This document shows positions 1-12,247 of a stretch of DNA of 32,500 nt, one piece after another. Both the position numbers and the translations under genes were made by a program. This DNA is from Chrysomallon squamiferum. Lineage: Eukaryota > Mollusca > Gastropoda > Neomphalida > Peltospiridae. Position 1 is the stretch's first letter. Each line of letters starts with the position of its first letter. The notes beneath the pieces were generated by a model. The model ran no database searches. It was not told where the DNA came from and saw only the letters and a program-made list of their open reading frames with translations. Where the stretch lies: contig CM022666.1 of NCBI GenBank assembly GCA_012295275.1, positions 10,879,577-10,912,076 on the forward strand, read 5' to 3'.

Positions 1-1316
1 GAAAGTAGGTGTTTCTTTCTTCTTTTTTTTAAAATTTTACTTAATAAATTATCAGTACAGGATTTTAATGAAATTATGAGGTCAGTCACCTCTAACATGC
101 AGAAAAAATTAGGTAAAAGAAGAAACTCGTGTTTTTTCTGATATTCATACACGCTGTTTAGATAAGAGTTTATTTTCGTTTAGGTTATCTTACAAAACGT
201 ATTATGAAAATAGAACAAACCGTCCACTTCTACACGTAATCACCGCTTCTCGTGACAAACAGATTAAAAAACCAGATCAAGGTTTGTAAAGTGTTAAGGA
301 AATAAACTGGCACCAAAAATACGTGCAAAATCATACAGATGATGATTATAATGATGATGATGAAACAAATGATAATAATAATGACATTTTTTTTTTTATT
401 ATTTATATATAAATTTTTTCGTTTCACACTTTAACATTTTAAGAAGAACAGAATTATTTAATATTTAAATGTGCTGAGCAGTTTGTAAACAAATATTCAT
501 TTATTCGCTGATTTCCTTGTCTACACGCGTTGATTAAAATCTGAATCATTAGCTGAGTCACATCTTGAAACATCTTTAGTCATTTTGAAAAAGAAATAAA
601 GAAAGAAGAATCTCTCTCAAAACTCTAGAGAGAATGTAGACATCAGCTTCCCGTCCACCCAGTGCTGACGTGTCAACACTGATACTGTTTTCCTTGCTGT
701 AGAAAAGTACAAGTAAATGATAAGAGATAATTTTCTTTAAACAATACACACAGTACTAATCATTTACGAATAATAACATTCAATAATACAATGAATCTAA
801 AAATTAATTATAAAAACATGTTGAAACGGAGAATATAAACAAAATTAGATCAACAGTGTTAACAATTTGAGTTTTAAAATCATTGTCGTTGTAGCTAGAT
901 ACGTCTGTTATATCTGTATGGGTTTTGTCTTTGTGTGCGTCGATGTAACTGCTGTTGTTATTGTTGTTGTTGTTGATTTGTTATTTTTATAGTATTATTT
1001 TATTATCATTATCATTATAAAGGTACTTTGTCATTATATCACTCATAAATATCATAATTTGATTATTATAAGTAAAAACTCTTCTTATTTTAATTTTAAT
1101 AAAATCTTCGAATTTCACAGACATTTTCAGGCTTTTATAACCACCTAACAAGAACCTAAAACAGAACCACATTAAAAAGTAGAAGTATGTATTTTGCTTA
1201 TCTTTCAGTCTAATTTTGTATCTATGACCTTACAGGTATCATAGGATTGGTAACTGTCACACCTGTCTTTACTCTCGTACCTACCTTGTTCTGTAAGCTC
1301 TTTCCACTCACCTGAG
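1..1316. other. AT-rich non-coding stretch, nothing recognised
   Basis: No open frame here has splice signals or family resemblance. The few open frames arise from poly-T, ATT and GTT runs. The last 60 bases lead into the gene A promoter and carry CACCTG E-box-like sequences at 1260-1265 and 1309-1314, with a third in the first exon at 1362-1367. Confidence 0.5.
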
Positions 1317-1326
1317 TATATAAATA
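1317..1326 (+). promoter_or_regulatory. TATA box of gene A
   Basis: The sequence TATATAAATA lies about 33 bases before an initiator-like CTCATTG near 1348-1353. A consensus 5' splice site (CAG|GTAGGT) follows at 1371/1372. Gene B has the same arrangement: TATA, a very short non-coding exon, then an intron ending just before the start codon. This parallel is the main support. Confidence 0.65.
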
Positions 1327-1349
1327 CACACACATCTAAACATCACCTC

Positions 1350-1371
1350 ATTGTACAGGTACACCTGACAG
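1350..1371 (+). other. Gene A 5' non-coding exon (about 22 nt)
   Basis: The transcription start is inferred from the TATA spacing. The exon ends at the donor CAG|GTAGGT. The acceptor is TTTTCTTCCAG at 2048-2049, which leaves seven more UTR bases before the ATG at 2057. The intron (1372-2049) contains a CA/CATA microsatellite. The exact start is uncertain. Confidence 0.5.
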
Positions 1372-1911
1372 GTAGGTCATTGTTATTTTACTTTACATGT
1401 TACTTACTACATGGTATGGAAACATTTATACGATACATATTCTATTATCACACATTACCAGATTAAATGACCACTTCGAAACCAGAGGAAAAAAAAACCA
1501 GCTGAAAATTTTGCTGTGGCTACTCCTACTGATTTGAAAATCGTTTTCAGGATATTTAAAACTATTTTTATAAACCTTCAGTTATAACGGGAAATGTGCG
1601 AAAATGAAGGTCGTGGATTCAAACATGAGAACTGTACCTGATATTGTATTAATTTCAAAATTAGAGAACACATTCATGATTAATGAAAAGCTTTTCTGGA
1701 AAGGGACATTAGACTCGTAATCAATTATTTTAGACTGAGCCAGTTACATTTCTTTCATCTTTAGGGAATTTAGTCAACATACGTCTGTCATTTATTTATT
1801 TCTTACTTACATATATACACTATCACACTCATAGAAGGATTCATTCAGTGACACAGAAAAACTCGCAAACACTACCAATAGTCCCAAGATTACACATATA
1901 CACAGAAAGAC

Positions 1912-1999
1912 AGATACATACAAACACACACAAACACACACACATACATACATACATAGATACATACATACATACACATACACACACACATACATACAA
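1912..1999. repeat. CA/CATA microsatellite in the gene A 5' UTR intron
   Basis: Runs of ACACAC and ACATACATAC, with GATACATA interruptions, end about 50 bases before the acceptor at 2049. They create spurious open frames on both strands. Confidence 0.85.
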
Positions 2000-2056
2000 A
2001 TTGAGTTTAGATATATATAAGAGGTTTTATTAAAGACGTTTTCTTCCAGTCTCAAA

Positions 2057-2324
2057 ATGAAGGTCGTTGTCATTGTCGCTTTGATCGCGCTGCTTTCCGG
2101 CGCCCAGGCTTCCAGTCTGACTGACTTCTTCCACAGCCTGGGAGACAAGCTGAAGACAACCTTCCAGACCGTGGCCACCACCGTGAAGCCGCTCGCCTCC
2201 AACCTGCTCCAGTCCCTCGTCACCACCGTCAAGTCGCAGGGAACAGCGCTGCTCGGCGGCCTAGTTAACTGTAAGTTGTTGTTGTTGTTGTTATTATTGT
2301 TACTATTATTATTGTTACTATTAC

Positions 2325-2369
<45 letters not shown>

Positions 2370-5212
2370 CTTTCTTCTGTTTTAATTACATTATATATTG
2401 GGGGGTTTCTACTGTTTTTTATTTTTGTTTTTGTTTTTCGTAATTTATTATGAAAAAACACACAACAGAGATAGAGAGAGAAACGTTTGAGGTATGTGTG
2501 TTGTGTGAAATGTGTGTGTGTGTTTTGTGAAATGTGTGTGTGTTGTGTGAAATGTGTGTGTGTTTTGTGAAATGTGTATGTTGTGTGAAATGCGTGTGTG
2601 TTGTGTGAAATGTGTGTGTGTTGTGTGAAATGTGTGTGTGTTGTGTGAAATGCGTGTGTGTTGTGTGAAATGTGTGTGTGTTGTGTGAAATGTGTCTGCG
2701 ATATTAAACTGTCAGTTTTCACTCTGTTTTACAGCACTCACTGGTGTTTTAACTTCTGCTCCATCCACCACAAAGAGAGAGTAAGTTTAGACATAGTCAT
2801 TTTATACAGAACTTATCCTCTCCTGTTTGTTTTGTTTGTCTTTTCTTTCTATTTTCCTTTTTATTTTTATTATTTATTTATTTATTTATTTTGTTGTTGT
2901 TATTATGTTTGTCTTCTGTTTTGTTCTCTTTTTGTGATGTTTTTTCAGTGTTGTGCTATCACTCATCTATAACACTTTCTTTCTCTCTTACATATGCGTC
3001 TATATTTTTACCAGTATATGTTTGTTTGTCTTTGTGTATATATCTGTGTTTGTGTGAATATGTATGTCTGCATTCGTCTGTGTATATCTGTGTGCAATGC
3101 GAACGTGTGTATCGATAGGTCACTATTTTTAAATCACATCTTACGATTCCCTTTTTTGTTCTGAATGTTTGCCAGCTTAGCTTAGAACGTATATTTATTT
3201 CATGTTGTGATATATTATATTACGCAGTATTGCTTCCATTGCCTCCTTCCTCGAGAAGGGCAAAGAGGTCATTGAAAACATGGGAGACATTCTTCACGGA
3301 ATCTTCCACGGCGCCTTGACCAAGCTGACAACCATCGCCAATAAAATCCATTCTCTGGAATTCCTCAAAGAACCCCTGGAAAACATCATCTCAGAAATCA
3401 AAAATGTTGTTGGTACGTTTTGGTAGTTTTATGACAATTATTTGTTTATGTGGTTGGTGGATGCTGGTGTGGGTTTTTGTGTCTTTGCAAATACTGATAG
3501 CTACTGCAGGCGGTGTCATAATATTTTTATTGGGATTAAAAATAGCAGTTTTAATAAAAGGAATTACTAGTTTATTAAGAGAAGTTGTTGTAAAATTGGA
3601 AGTAATCGTACTAGTAGAAGAATCAGTGTAGAAACAGAAATGGAGGAGGCAGGTGTACAGCAAAGTTGTAATAATAATGGCAACAGGCGTTGTAGCAGTA
3701 GAAGTAGCAGTTGCAACACAATATCTGTTTTATGATGACATTTTGGTATATCAAATGATCTATGGAGAAATGTAAAGTTTATTTTCTGTTTGCAGCTCTG
3801 CACGGACATCTTCAGCTCGCTAACCTGGCTGATCTGCTCAAGAACCCAACTGAGTTTGTGTTGAAGCTGGGAGGAGACTTCCTGAGAAACCTGATGCACA
3901 AGAGATCCGCTATTGGAGACATGATTTCATCTTTCGGAGAGCAGCTCACCGGTCTCTTCAAGCCTCTCATGGATGTCGTCCACCAGGTAACAAAGTTCTG
4001 AGTCGTGTTACGACGTTGTACACTGCATTATCAAAATCGCCAACACTAAGCAGCATCTATTTACATTATTCACGGACGCAATTACATAATATTGCAATCT
4101 GTTGTTATATGAACAAGAAACTATTACGTCAAATTATGACGTTACATCTTTGGTAATCTCAGTGATACACATTGTCTACTATTTATTTAATATTTATTTA
4201 TTAACTTTCAGCACGTTTCCAACATCGGCACCACTCTGACATCTGCTGCTACTGGAATCTACAACGCCATCAAACCACACATTGACGCGCTGAAAGGACA
4301 ACTCAGTGAACACCTCAACACACTCAAACAGGCCGGGAGTCAGCTGCTCGAGCACGGGAAAAACGCCCTCACTGCCCTGCAGAGCGCTGCCACAGACATC
4401 CTCGGTGAGTCAAAGATAAATGTTTCATAGAGCGGTGAGTGAGTTACAAGTTACAGTCAAAGATAAATGTCTCATACCGCGGTGAGTGAATTACAACTTA
4501 CAGTCAAAGATAAATGTTTCATAGAGCGGTGAGTGAATTACAACTTACAGTCAAAGATAAATGTTTCATAGAGCGGTGAGAGAGTTACAACTTACAGTCA
4601 AAGATAAATGTTTCATAGAGCGGTGAGTGAATTACAAGTTACAGTCAAAGATAAATGTTTCATAGAGCGGTGAGTGAGTTACAACTTACAGTCAAAGATA
4701 AATGTCTCATACCGCGGTGAGTGAATTACAAGTTACAGTCAAAGATAAATGTTTCATAGAGCGGTGAGTGAGTTACAACTTACAGTCAAAGATAAATGTT
4801 TCATAGAGCGGTGAGTGAGTTACAACTTACAGTCAAAGATAAATGTCTCATACCGCGGTGAGTGAGTTACAAGTTACAGTCAAAGATAAATGTCTCATAC
4901 CGCAGAGTTAACTCAAGTAATACAGTCAGTTTATGAATTAACAGCTGATTAATGTCGTATTCTAGCCGACTGATGGTCTGATACAACTACATATATGTAT
5001 GTAGGCATGTATGTGTTTGTGTGTATAGGTGTGCATGTGTGTGTTTATATATATATGCACACACACACGCACATACATACATGTGTTATAATGTTTTTCC
5101 AGGTCAAACCTTCCAGAACGCCGCCCCAGCCATCAAGCAGATTGTCGAGACAGGGAAGAGTGCAGCTGGCGTGATCGGTCAGCACTTCGCTGGAGCTCTC
5201 GCGGGACATTAA
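2057..5212 (+). CDS. Secreted Cys-free amphipathic helical protein, paralog A
   Basis: The coding exons are 2057-2270, 2735-2780, 3228-3412, 3796-3986, 4212-4404 and 5103-5212, giving 939 nt and 312 aa. All introns are GT-AG and all phases join. Residues 1-18 are a signal peptide (MKVVVIVALIALLSG core, cut after AQA). The mature chain has no Cys or Trp and is almost wholly amphipathic helix. Lys-Pro starts three helical blocks (residues 44, about 204 and 234), and the blocks at 43-68 and 233-262 resemble each other. Lys-Arg pairs at 85-86 and 184-185 could be proprotein convertase sites. Codons are GC-rich (many CTC, CTG, ACC, GTC) in an AT-rich background, as expected for a highly expressed gene. 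Gene B, 6 kb downstream, is a paralog with the same structure. I do not firmly recognise the family. It may belong with the gastropod proteins annotated 'developmentally regulated vdg3', but that is from memory and unverified. A lipid-binding, apolipoprotein-like role is a guess from composition. Confidence 0.88.
2271..2370. repeat. GTT/ATT trinucleotide repeat at the start of gene A intron 1
   Basis: The repeat begins inside the splice donor (GTAAGTTGTTGTTG) and passes into about 30 ATT units. Read through, it gives a long poly-leucine frame, which is not real coding sequence. Confidence 0.9.
2492..2699. repeat. 20-bp TG-rich minisatellite before gene A exon 2
   Basis: About ten copies of a unit built on TGTGTGAAATGTGTGTGTGT, with single-base and small length variants (TTTTGTGAAA, TGCGTG). 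The array ends about 35 bases before the exon 2 acceptor at 2734. The antisense frame it creates (His-Thr-His-rich) is an artefact. Confidence 0.9.
4405..4905 (+). repeat. 47-bp minisatellite that multiplies the exon 5 splice donor of gene A
   Basis: The core GTCAAAGATAAATG recurs at 4409, 4456, 4503, 4550, 4597, 4644, 4691, 4738, 4785, 4832 and 4879, giving 11 copies at an exact 47-bp period. The first copy is the start of intron 5 itself (CTCG|GTGAGTCAAAG). Later units carry GCGGTGAGTGA or GCGGTGAGAGA, so nearly every copy holds a donor-like GGTGAG. Units also contain ACTTACAG, which resembles a weak acceptor. The last copy reads CCGCAGAG and has lost the donor. Variants alternate between TTTCATAGAGCG and CTCATACCGCG, which suggests amplification of a longer mixed block. 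Confidence 0.93.
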
Positions 5213-5223
5213 AACAAAGACTC

Positions 5224-5229
5224 ATTAAA
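5224..5229 (+). terminator. Gene A poly(A) signal (ATTAAA)
   Basis: ATTAAA lies 12 bases after the stop codon, and T/GT-rich sequence follows. It is the common AATAAA variant. This gives a very short 3' UTR, as in gene B. Confidence 0.55.
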
Positions 5230-5880
<651 letters not shown>

Positions 5881-6165
5881 CACACATAATATACTTCTGT
5901 GGTTGTAACTGTCTGTCTTCATTTCAGTCAAAGTAGAAGTAATTTCATTTCAAGAAGGTGACGTAGTAAACTTTACACCACGTCCTTAATCATTGAGAAG
6001 CGGGTGGGTCTAGGAATAATTTAAACCAGTGAAAATTCAAGTAACTAAAAAGCTAAATAAATAAATTAATAAGCTAATAAACATACAAATTAATGAATTT
6101 AAAATGAACATCAACTTCTGATCTTATTCAACACATTATAAACATGAAAGACTGAGAAAACTGAG

Positions 6166-6274
<109 letters not shown>

Positions 6275-6379
6275 GACAGTTTAAAATTACTGAGAGATGT
6301 ATGTGATACCAAATATTTATTCTTACACAAATTAACTGAGCAGAACTTCGACGGGTTGAATATGAAAAGCAAAAAAATA

Positions 6380-6640
6380 ATAATAATAAAATAAATAAAA
6401 TTAAATAATAATAATAATAAGAAGAAGAAAATGTTATATTATTAATATACTTTGATTGAAACAGAAGCTTGTTAATAACTGCAGTTCAGAAGACTGAAGA
6501 ACCTGACCATTTCAGTCTGCTAAACTGTGAAACACGAAATTAAGAATCGTAAGCTATTTTCACATTTCATCACATGACATGATGTCGTATCTTTAATGTG
6601 CTATAATAAAAGCCATAAGGCATGCAATTAAGAATATAAG

Positions 6641-6694
<54 letters not shown>

Positions 6695-7560
6695 GTTATT
6701 ATTATTATTAATTTATAGCAATAAAAGATTTTAGGGACATTTTAGACGATGTAGGTTTCGCCGTTTGTGTTTTTCCCTTTTCCCAATACAGAACATTTAC
6801 TTCGTTCAAAAACGAGATGTAATTCAAAATAAAAACAGTCAATAACAGGGGCAGATCATTAACATTAAAATTAACTGGTAAAATTAGCTGATGTCGAGAA
6901 ATCATTCACAGCAGAAATAAAGGAGAATAGAAAGTAAATGATTCTAATTAATTATATATATTTGTTATTTTTATTATTATTATTATTATTATTATTAGTA
7001 GTAGTAGTAGTAGTAGTAGTATCATTATTATTATTATTACTATTATCATTATTATTATTATTATTATTGTTAATTTATTTTTAATAACACACACACATTA
7101 AAAATAAATCAATAAAAATACAAAATGTATAATTAAGATTGCATTAAAAAATATATATTAAAAGAATAATAAAAAAAAAAATAAAAAAAAAATAACTGGA
7201 AAAATCACCATAGCAGTCTGGTGAATTTTTAAAAGCTATTTCTTTTACCATCAAAGTATTGTTTGAGTTAGGTAACTACAGTGAGATTGAAGAAAGCTGT
7301 GAAAAGGAAAAATGTGTCTAAAGAGTGTAAATTAACAGAGAAGTCGATAATGCATCGCAAAGAAGAATTCGTAGTGAAAATAGTGTGTAATAAAAATGGT
7401 ATAAAATACTTGTAAATACAATGGTATATAAGTGTACGTAAGTGACATAAAATTGTTATGATCACACATGTCGTCCGTTATTTATTTATTTTAATTTTGT
7501 TTAATTATTATTTTTTTCATTTTTTTTTTTCATTATTTATTTAAGTATTTATTTATAGGC
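6380..7560. repeat. Intergenic AT-rich DNA with ATT/AAT arrays
   Basis: ATT arrays lie at about 6640-6709 and 6972-7071, the second with a GTA block at 6997-7022. The rest is AT-rich with no convincing exon on either strand. The short antisense frames around 6708-6905 and 7268-7465 lack any family resemblance. Confidence 0.7.
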
Positions 7561-7615
7561 TTATCTATCTAGGAGGCTATTAGTCTATCTATCCATCTAT
7601 CTATCTATCTATCTA

Positions 7616-7651
<36 letters not shown>

Positions 7652-7696
7652 CTTATCTATCTATCTATCTGTCTGTCTGTCTAATTATCTATCTAC

Positions 7697-7732
<36 letters not shown>

Positions 7733-7850
7733 GTATCTGTCTGTCTGTCTGTCTGTCTACTTATCTATATATCTATCTATCTGTCTGTCTGTCTAATTAT
7801 CTATCCATCTATCTATCTGTCTGTGTATTTATTTATTTATTTATTTATGT
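7561..7850. repeat. Compound ATCT/GTCT tetranucleotide array
   Basis: Alternating blocks of ATCT and GTCT, about 290 bases, with spacer motifs TACTTATC and TAATTATC repeated between blocks. The recurring block order (ATCT, GTCT, TAATTATC) suggests that a longer compound unit was itself duplicated. Confidence 0.92.
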
Positions 7851-7889
7851 ATAGCAGGTGAACGGCTCACCTATCATTTTGTAGACAAC

Positions 7890-8044
7890 AGTAATACAAT
7901 AATAATAACAATAACAGTAACAACAACGACAATAATAATGATAATAACCATAACAAAAATTATAATAATAATAATAACAATAACAACAACGACAATAATA
8001 TCAATGACAACAGTAATAATGTAATAATAACAATAATAATACAT

Positions 8045-8077
<33 letters not shown>

Positions 8078-8125
8078 CATATATATGCATTTAATAATAA
8101 TAATAATAATAATAATATTTCAGGT
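7890..8125. repeat. AAT/ACA repeats with CA and TA runs
   Basis: Interrupted AAT and AAC trinucleotides come first, then CA at about 8042-8065, TA, and a short AAT run ending near 8117. There is no coding sequence. Confidence 0.85.
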
Positions 8126-8400
8126 AATCGTTCATTTGACACACCACATTGCCGCATCTGGAAATGAAGCAGATTATGACAACGCGCTTGTGAATTTAGT
8201 TTACGGAAATAACATCGAATAAAGATATTATTGATATAATATCTTTTAAAAGAGACAAATTTATTGCTATTTTGTTGTTGTTTTTGTTGTGGCTGTTTTG
8301 ATGGATTTATTTCTGTTGTTGATTTATTTCTTTTTCCTTTATTTCTTGTTTTTATTTCTGACGTTACTGGTTCCAGATGAAATCCTAGAACACAAACAAG

Positions 8401-8417
8401 AAATAATAATAATAATA

Positions 8418-8465
<48 letters not shown>

Positions 8466-8474
8466 ATTATAATC

Positions 8475-8528
<54 letters not shown>

Positions 8529-8575
8529 TCATAATAATAATAATAATAATAACAACAATCATAATAATAATTTAG
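8401..8575. repeat. Palindromic AAT-ATT-AAT array
   Basis: AAT units run into about 16 ATT units, then through ATAATTATAATC into about 23 AAT units. The ATT block and the following AAT block are reverse complements, so the region can fold into a long AT-only hairpin. Confidence 0.9.
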
Positions 8576-8579
8576 ATTT

Positions 8580-8625
8580 TCAGATTTTACCATACTATTA
8601 TTATTTCTTTTAAAACTCTATTTAC

Positions 8626-8678
<53 letters not shown>

Positions 8679-9351
8679 TATTTAGTTATTTTTTCTTTAA
8701 TTTATTATATTTTTATTTTTATTTTTAGTTATTTTAATTAATTATTTTGTTTTCGTTTTGTTTTTACCCTGTCTCTCATGTTTAACTGTACTTATCGGAC
8801 ACAAACTCTGTGACCGAAAACTCAAAAACTAATAAAAATAAATTTTGTCTTCTTTAATGATGTCATGTTATTAATGTTCTTAATGTTTTGTCATCATCAT
8901 TATAATTGTATTTGTTTTCCTTGGGAGTGGGGAAATAAACATAAAGAAACAAAAAGAAAAGGAACGAAAGTAAGAAAGAAAGAAAACTGGTGGTACTCTA
9001 GAAGGCTGTATTATGTTGACAGTGTATTTGTGATCATCAATATACAAAAAATAATAATAATAATAATTAAAATAAAATAAAATAAAATAAAATAAAATAA
9101 AGAAGAATGAATCAACACATTTAAAAATGTTCTATTTTATGCAGACTTTGTTCTATCGTTGTTTCACACATCTCTGTCAAATCTGTATTATGTATTTGTA
9201 TACTCTATGAATTATTTATTTGTTTATGTGCGCGTGTGTTATGTATGTCTTTGTGATACTTTATGAAATGTGTCTTGTGTATTTATTATGTACGTGTATA
9301 TGTATGTCATTATGAAATGTATGTTGTGTATGCGCATGTATATATATATAT

Positions 9352-9382
<31 letters not shown>

Positions 9383-10500
9383 TGTTTGTGATACTTTATG
9401 AACTGTGTATTGTTATTTATATTCGCGTACGTGCATTTATATATGTATGTATATTTGTGATCCTTTGAGGGAATGTGTGTATGTGTGCCTCTATTGACAT
9501 GAACCAAATTAATTGCTTACTTTGATCTTCATTTGATCTTCTCTTGAACATCATAAACTGTCTACAACCGCATCGCTTCAAATGTAGATGACATAATTCC
9601 TTTGTTGACGTTTTCTTTTTAGTGATAGTTTATTATGGGGAATTTCCGTATAAATTTAATTTTTTTGATTTGATTCGTTTTCATTTTATAATTTAATTTA
9701 GTTTTATAACAATTTCTGTTATTTGTTACTTTAGTTGACGTTTTGTTTACACTGCTACGAAAACTAAGTAGCAAATTTATATATCGTTGTAATTTCTGAA
9801 TGTCTTTCTGTCTCTATATATGTATGTCTGTCTGTCTGTCTGTGTGTCTATCTGTATATCTGTGTGTCTATCTGTATATCTGTGTGACTGTCTATCTGGT
9901 TTCTATATGTTGTTTTTATATCTGTCTACTTATCTTTAAATTCTTTCTGTCTATCTGTCTACCAATCTAGATATTTATTTGTTTATTTAGTCATTCATTC
10001 ATTTTGCTTAATAATTACTATAATATATGACTAATAACTTCAACAGTATCAACGTATTTGAAACAGCCGTAATAATAATAATAAGAAGAAGAAGAAGAAA
10101 AAGAATAATAACGACAGCAAAACACCAAAATCAACTGTAATAATAATAATAACAGCAACAAGCACAATAATTATAATAATAATTCCAAAACATTTCAAAA
10201 TATTCAACATGTTTAATATTAATGTCACCATGAAAAATGCAAATTAATAAACACTGCGACCTACTTTTTGGAACCGGCACTGAAATGTAGAGGGGGGTCA
10301 TGAAGAATAAGTACATGTTACGTATTTACCTTTATGTCTACTTATATCTATATATATCTACTCCAGGTGTCAGAATGTATTTTTAACACGGTTATGTAGA
10401 TAAGGGCAGAAGTCGACTGCAGTTGCTTAATTTGCAAAATAAAAACTAAAACGTTAGTCGTGACCAAGCGTTATCTGGTGTGACGCCACACCCTGTACGC
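8580..10500. repeat. Intergenic DNA with many microsatellites, no gene seen
   Basis: ATT lies at about 8629-8685, AATAA pentamers at about 9066-9102, TA and GATA at about 9339-9382, CTGT/CTAT tetramers at about 9818-9990, and AAT/AAG at about 10070-10165. No frame looks coding on either strand. Sequence after 10380 is less repetitive and leads into the gene B promoter. Confidence 0.75.
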
Positions 10501-10525
10501 GAAGCAGCTGATTGCTCTGAACACG

Positions 10526-10533
10526 TATAAATA
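10526..10533 (+). promoter_or_regulatory. TATA box of gene B
   Basis: TATAAATA lies about 35 bases before an initiator-like CTCAGCA (start near 10561). A CAGCTG E-box is at 10505-10510. The arrangement matches gene A, and a donor (AAG|GTAAGA) follows at 10575/10576. Confidence 0.7.
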
Positions 10534-10560
10534 CCCCCACAGCCCTCCGCCCTCCGTCTC

Positions 10561-10575
10561 AGCACCCCAAACAAG
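10561..10575 (+). other. Gene B 5' non-coding exon (about 15 nt)
   Basis: The exon is inferred between the TATA-spaced start and the donor AAG|GTAAGA. The intron (10576-11387) ends at TTTCTACTCAG, with the AG touching the ATG at 11388. Nearly the whole leader would lie in this tiny exon. The exact start is uncertain. Confidence 0.5.
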
Positions 10576-11387
10576 GTAAGAAACTCAAAGAAAGAACAAC
10601 AGAAGTTCTGCAGATGTCATAGTAATAGATCAGATATAAGAATCTGTCTTAACGTTAGGGTGCTTTGTTATAAACAGATTTTAAATATTTCTTTGTTTTG
10701 TATATAATTCTTTAATAGGTTACAAAACTTTCATAAGATCTTTCAAATATCCATAATTTAAAATCGTTTTATTTATTATCGTGATTAACACTTTGCTATA
10801 AAAAATTATTTATATTTCTTTTCAAAATTTATAATCGTAGTATTTCAGTTTATTATAAAGATCTTTTAAATTATTTATTTTTACATAATTCATAATGTAA
10901 ACAGCTGCTTAATTTTGTTAAGTGATATTTGAAATAAGGTATATAATATATAGTTATTATTGTTTGTTTTCTTTATTCCTTTGAAAATTTGAAAAATATT
11001 AAAAGATCATTATTAAGAGAGTTTTTAAGAACAGTTTAGAAAATTATATTTTAAATCATAATAATACCAATATAACATTTATCTTATTTTATTTTTTTAT
11101 TCATATTTTTTATTTTTTAATTTTTTTTTTTTTTTTAATTTTCAAAAGTTTATATTTCTGTGAAATTTTCATAAAATAAAATATAATAAGTGACTGATTT
11201 GCTTTCTTTACTTTCAGTTGTTTCTGTTTGTTTTCTTCTTTCTTTTTCTCTTTAACTTTGAACTGAATTATTCGTTAAAATAACATAATATACAAAATTT
11301 AACATAATTCTGTTTCAAAGATTTTCAAACTTTAACTTCTAATTAACATATATGATAATTTATGCTGATCATGCTGTTTCTACTCAG

Positions 11388-11653
11388 ATGAAATTCCTCG
11401 TCCTCGTCACCGTCGTTGCTCTGCTGTCTGCTGGTGCTGATGCTTCTAGCATTGGCGACTTCTTCAGCGGCCTCTTCCACAAGGTGGGCGACACGCTGAA
11501 GCAGGTGACGGCCACAGTGAAGCCCCTCGCCGCGCAGCTCGGACAAAGTCTGCTGGACACGCTGAAAACACAGGGCAGTCAGTTACTGGGCGGCGTAGTG
11601 TCCAGTGAGTACCCGCTTTCTTACTGTGACCGTATAATGTATTGTGAATGAGG

Positions 11654-11685
<32 letters not shown>

Positions 11686-12216
11686 ATTTAAAAAAAAATT
11701 ATTATTACTTTATTATTTATTACTTTGCATATTAGTACACTGAATCAGTAAAAAGGCTTATTATATTAAATAATCTATAATAATAATAATAATAATAATA
11801 ATAAAAGACGGTTAGGATAAAAAAAAAATAACAATAAAATAAAAATGAATGAAAGAACTGAATTTAACAAAAGAAACAATAAAACATAATTTCAAAGCAA
11901 GAATTATAACATTACAAAAAAGCTTATTAAATAAATTACTTAATCATTAATTACTAATTAAATGTAGAAAAACTCACAAAAATTAACAAAATAAAAAATA
12001 ATATAAATTAATTAATAACAGAGAAAGATTATTAAATGTTCTTCTTTTTAATTTCTATAAATTTTATAAATTAAATAAAAATAAATAGACTTTGTTATAA
12101 AATTACGTCTTTGGTGTTAAACTATTCAAATCTTTGTTCAGGTCTGACCGGTGCTCTCAGCTCTGCTCCAACCAAGAGAGAGTAAGTAATTTATTTTATT
12201 TATAAATAATTCATTA

Positions 12217-12247
<31 letters not shown>

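Noticed and set aside
2057-2443. Open frame of 128 codons with a long poly-leucine tail
   Set aside because: Only the first 71 codons are exon 1 of gene A. After the donor at 2271 the frame runs through an ATT microsatellite in the intron.
2366-2722. Minus-strand His-Thr-rich repeat protein
   Set aside because: It is the reverse reading of the TG-rich 20-bp minisatellite inside gene A intron 1.
4405-4905. CRISPR-like array with regular 47-bp spacing
   Set aside because: There are no unique spacers. Whole units are near-identical, and the array starts at a eukaryotic splice donor, so it is a minisatellite.
7874-8593. Poly-Ile and poly-Tyr frames, superficially like membrane segments
   Set aside because: They come from AAT/ATT microsatellites. 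The hydrophobicity is a property of the repeat, not of a protein.
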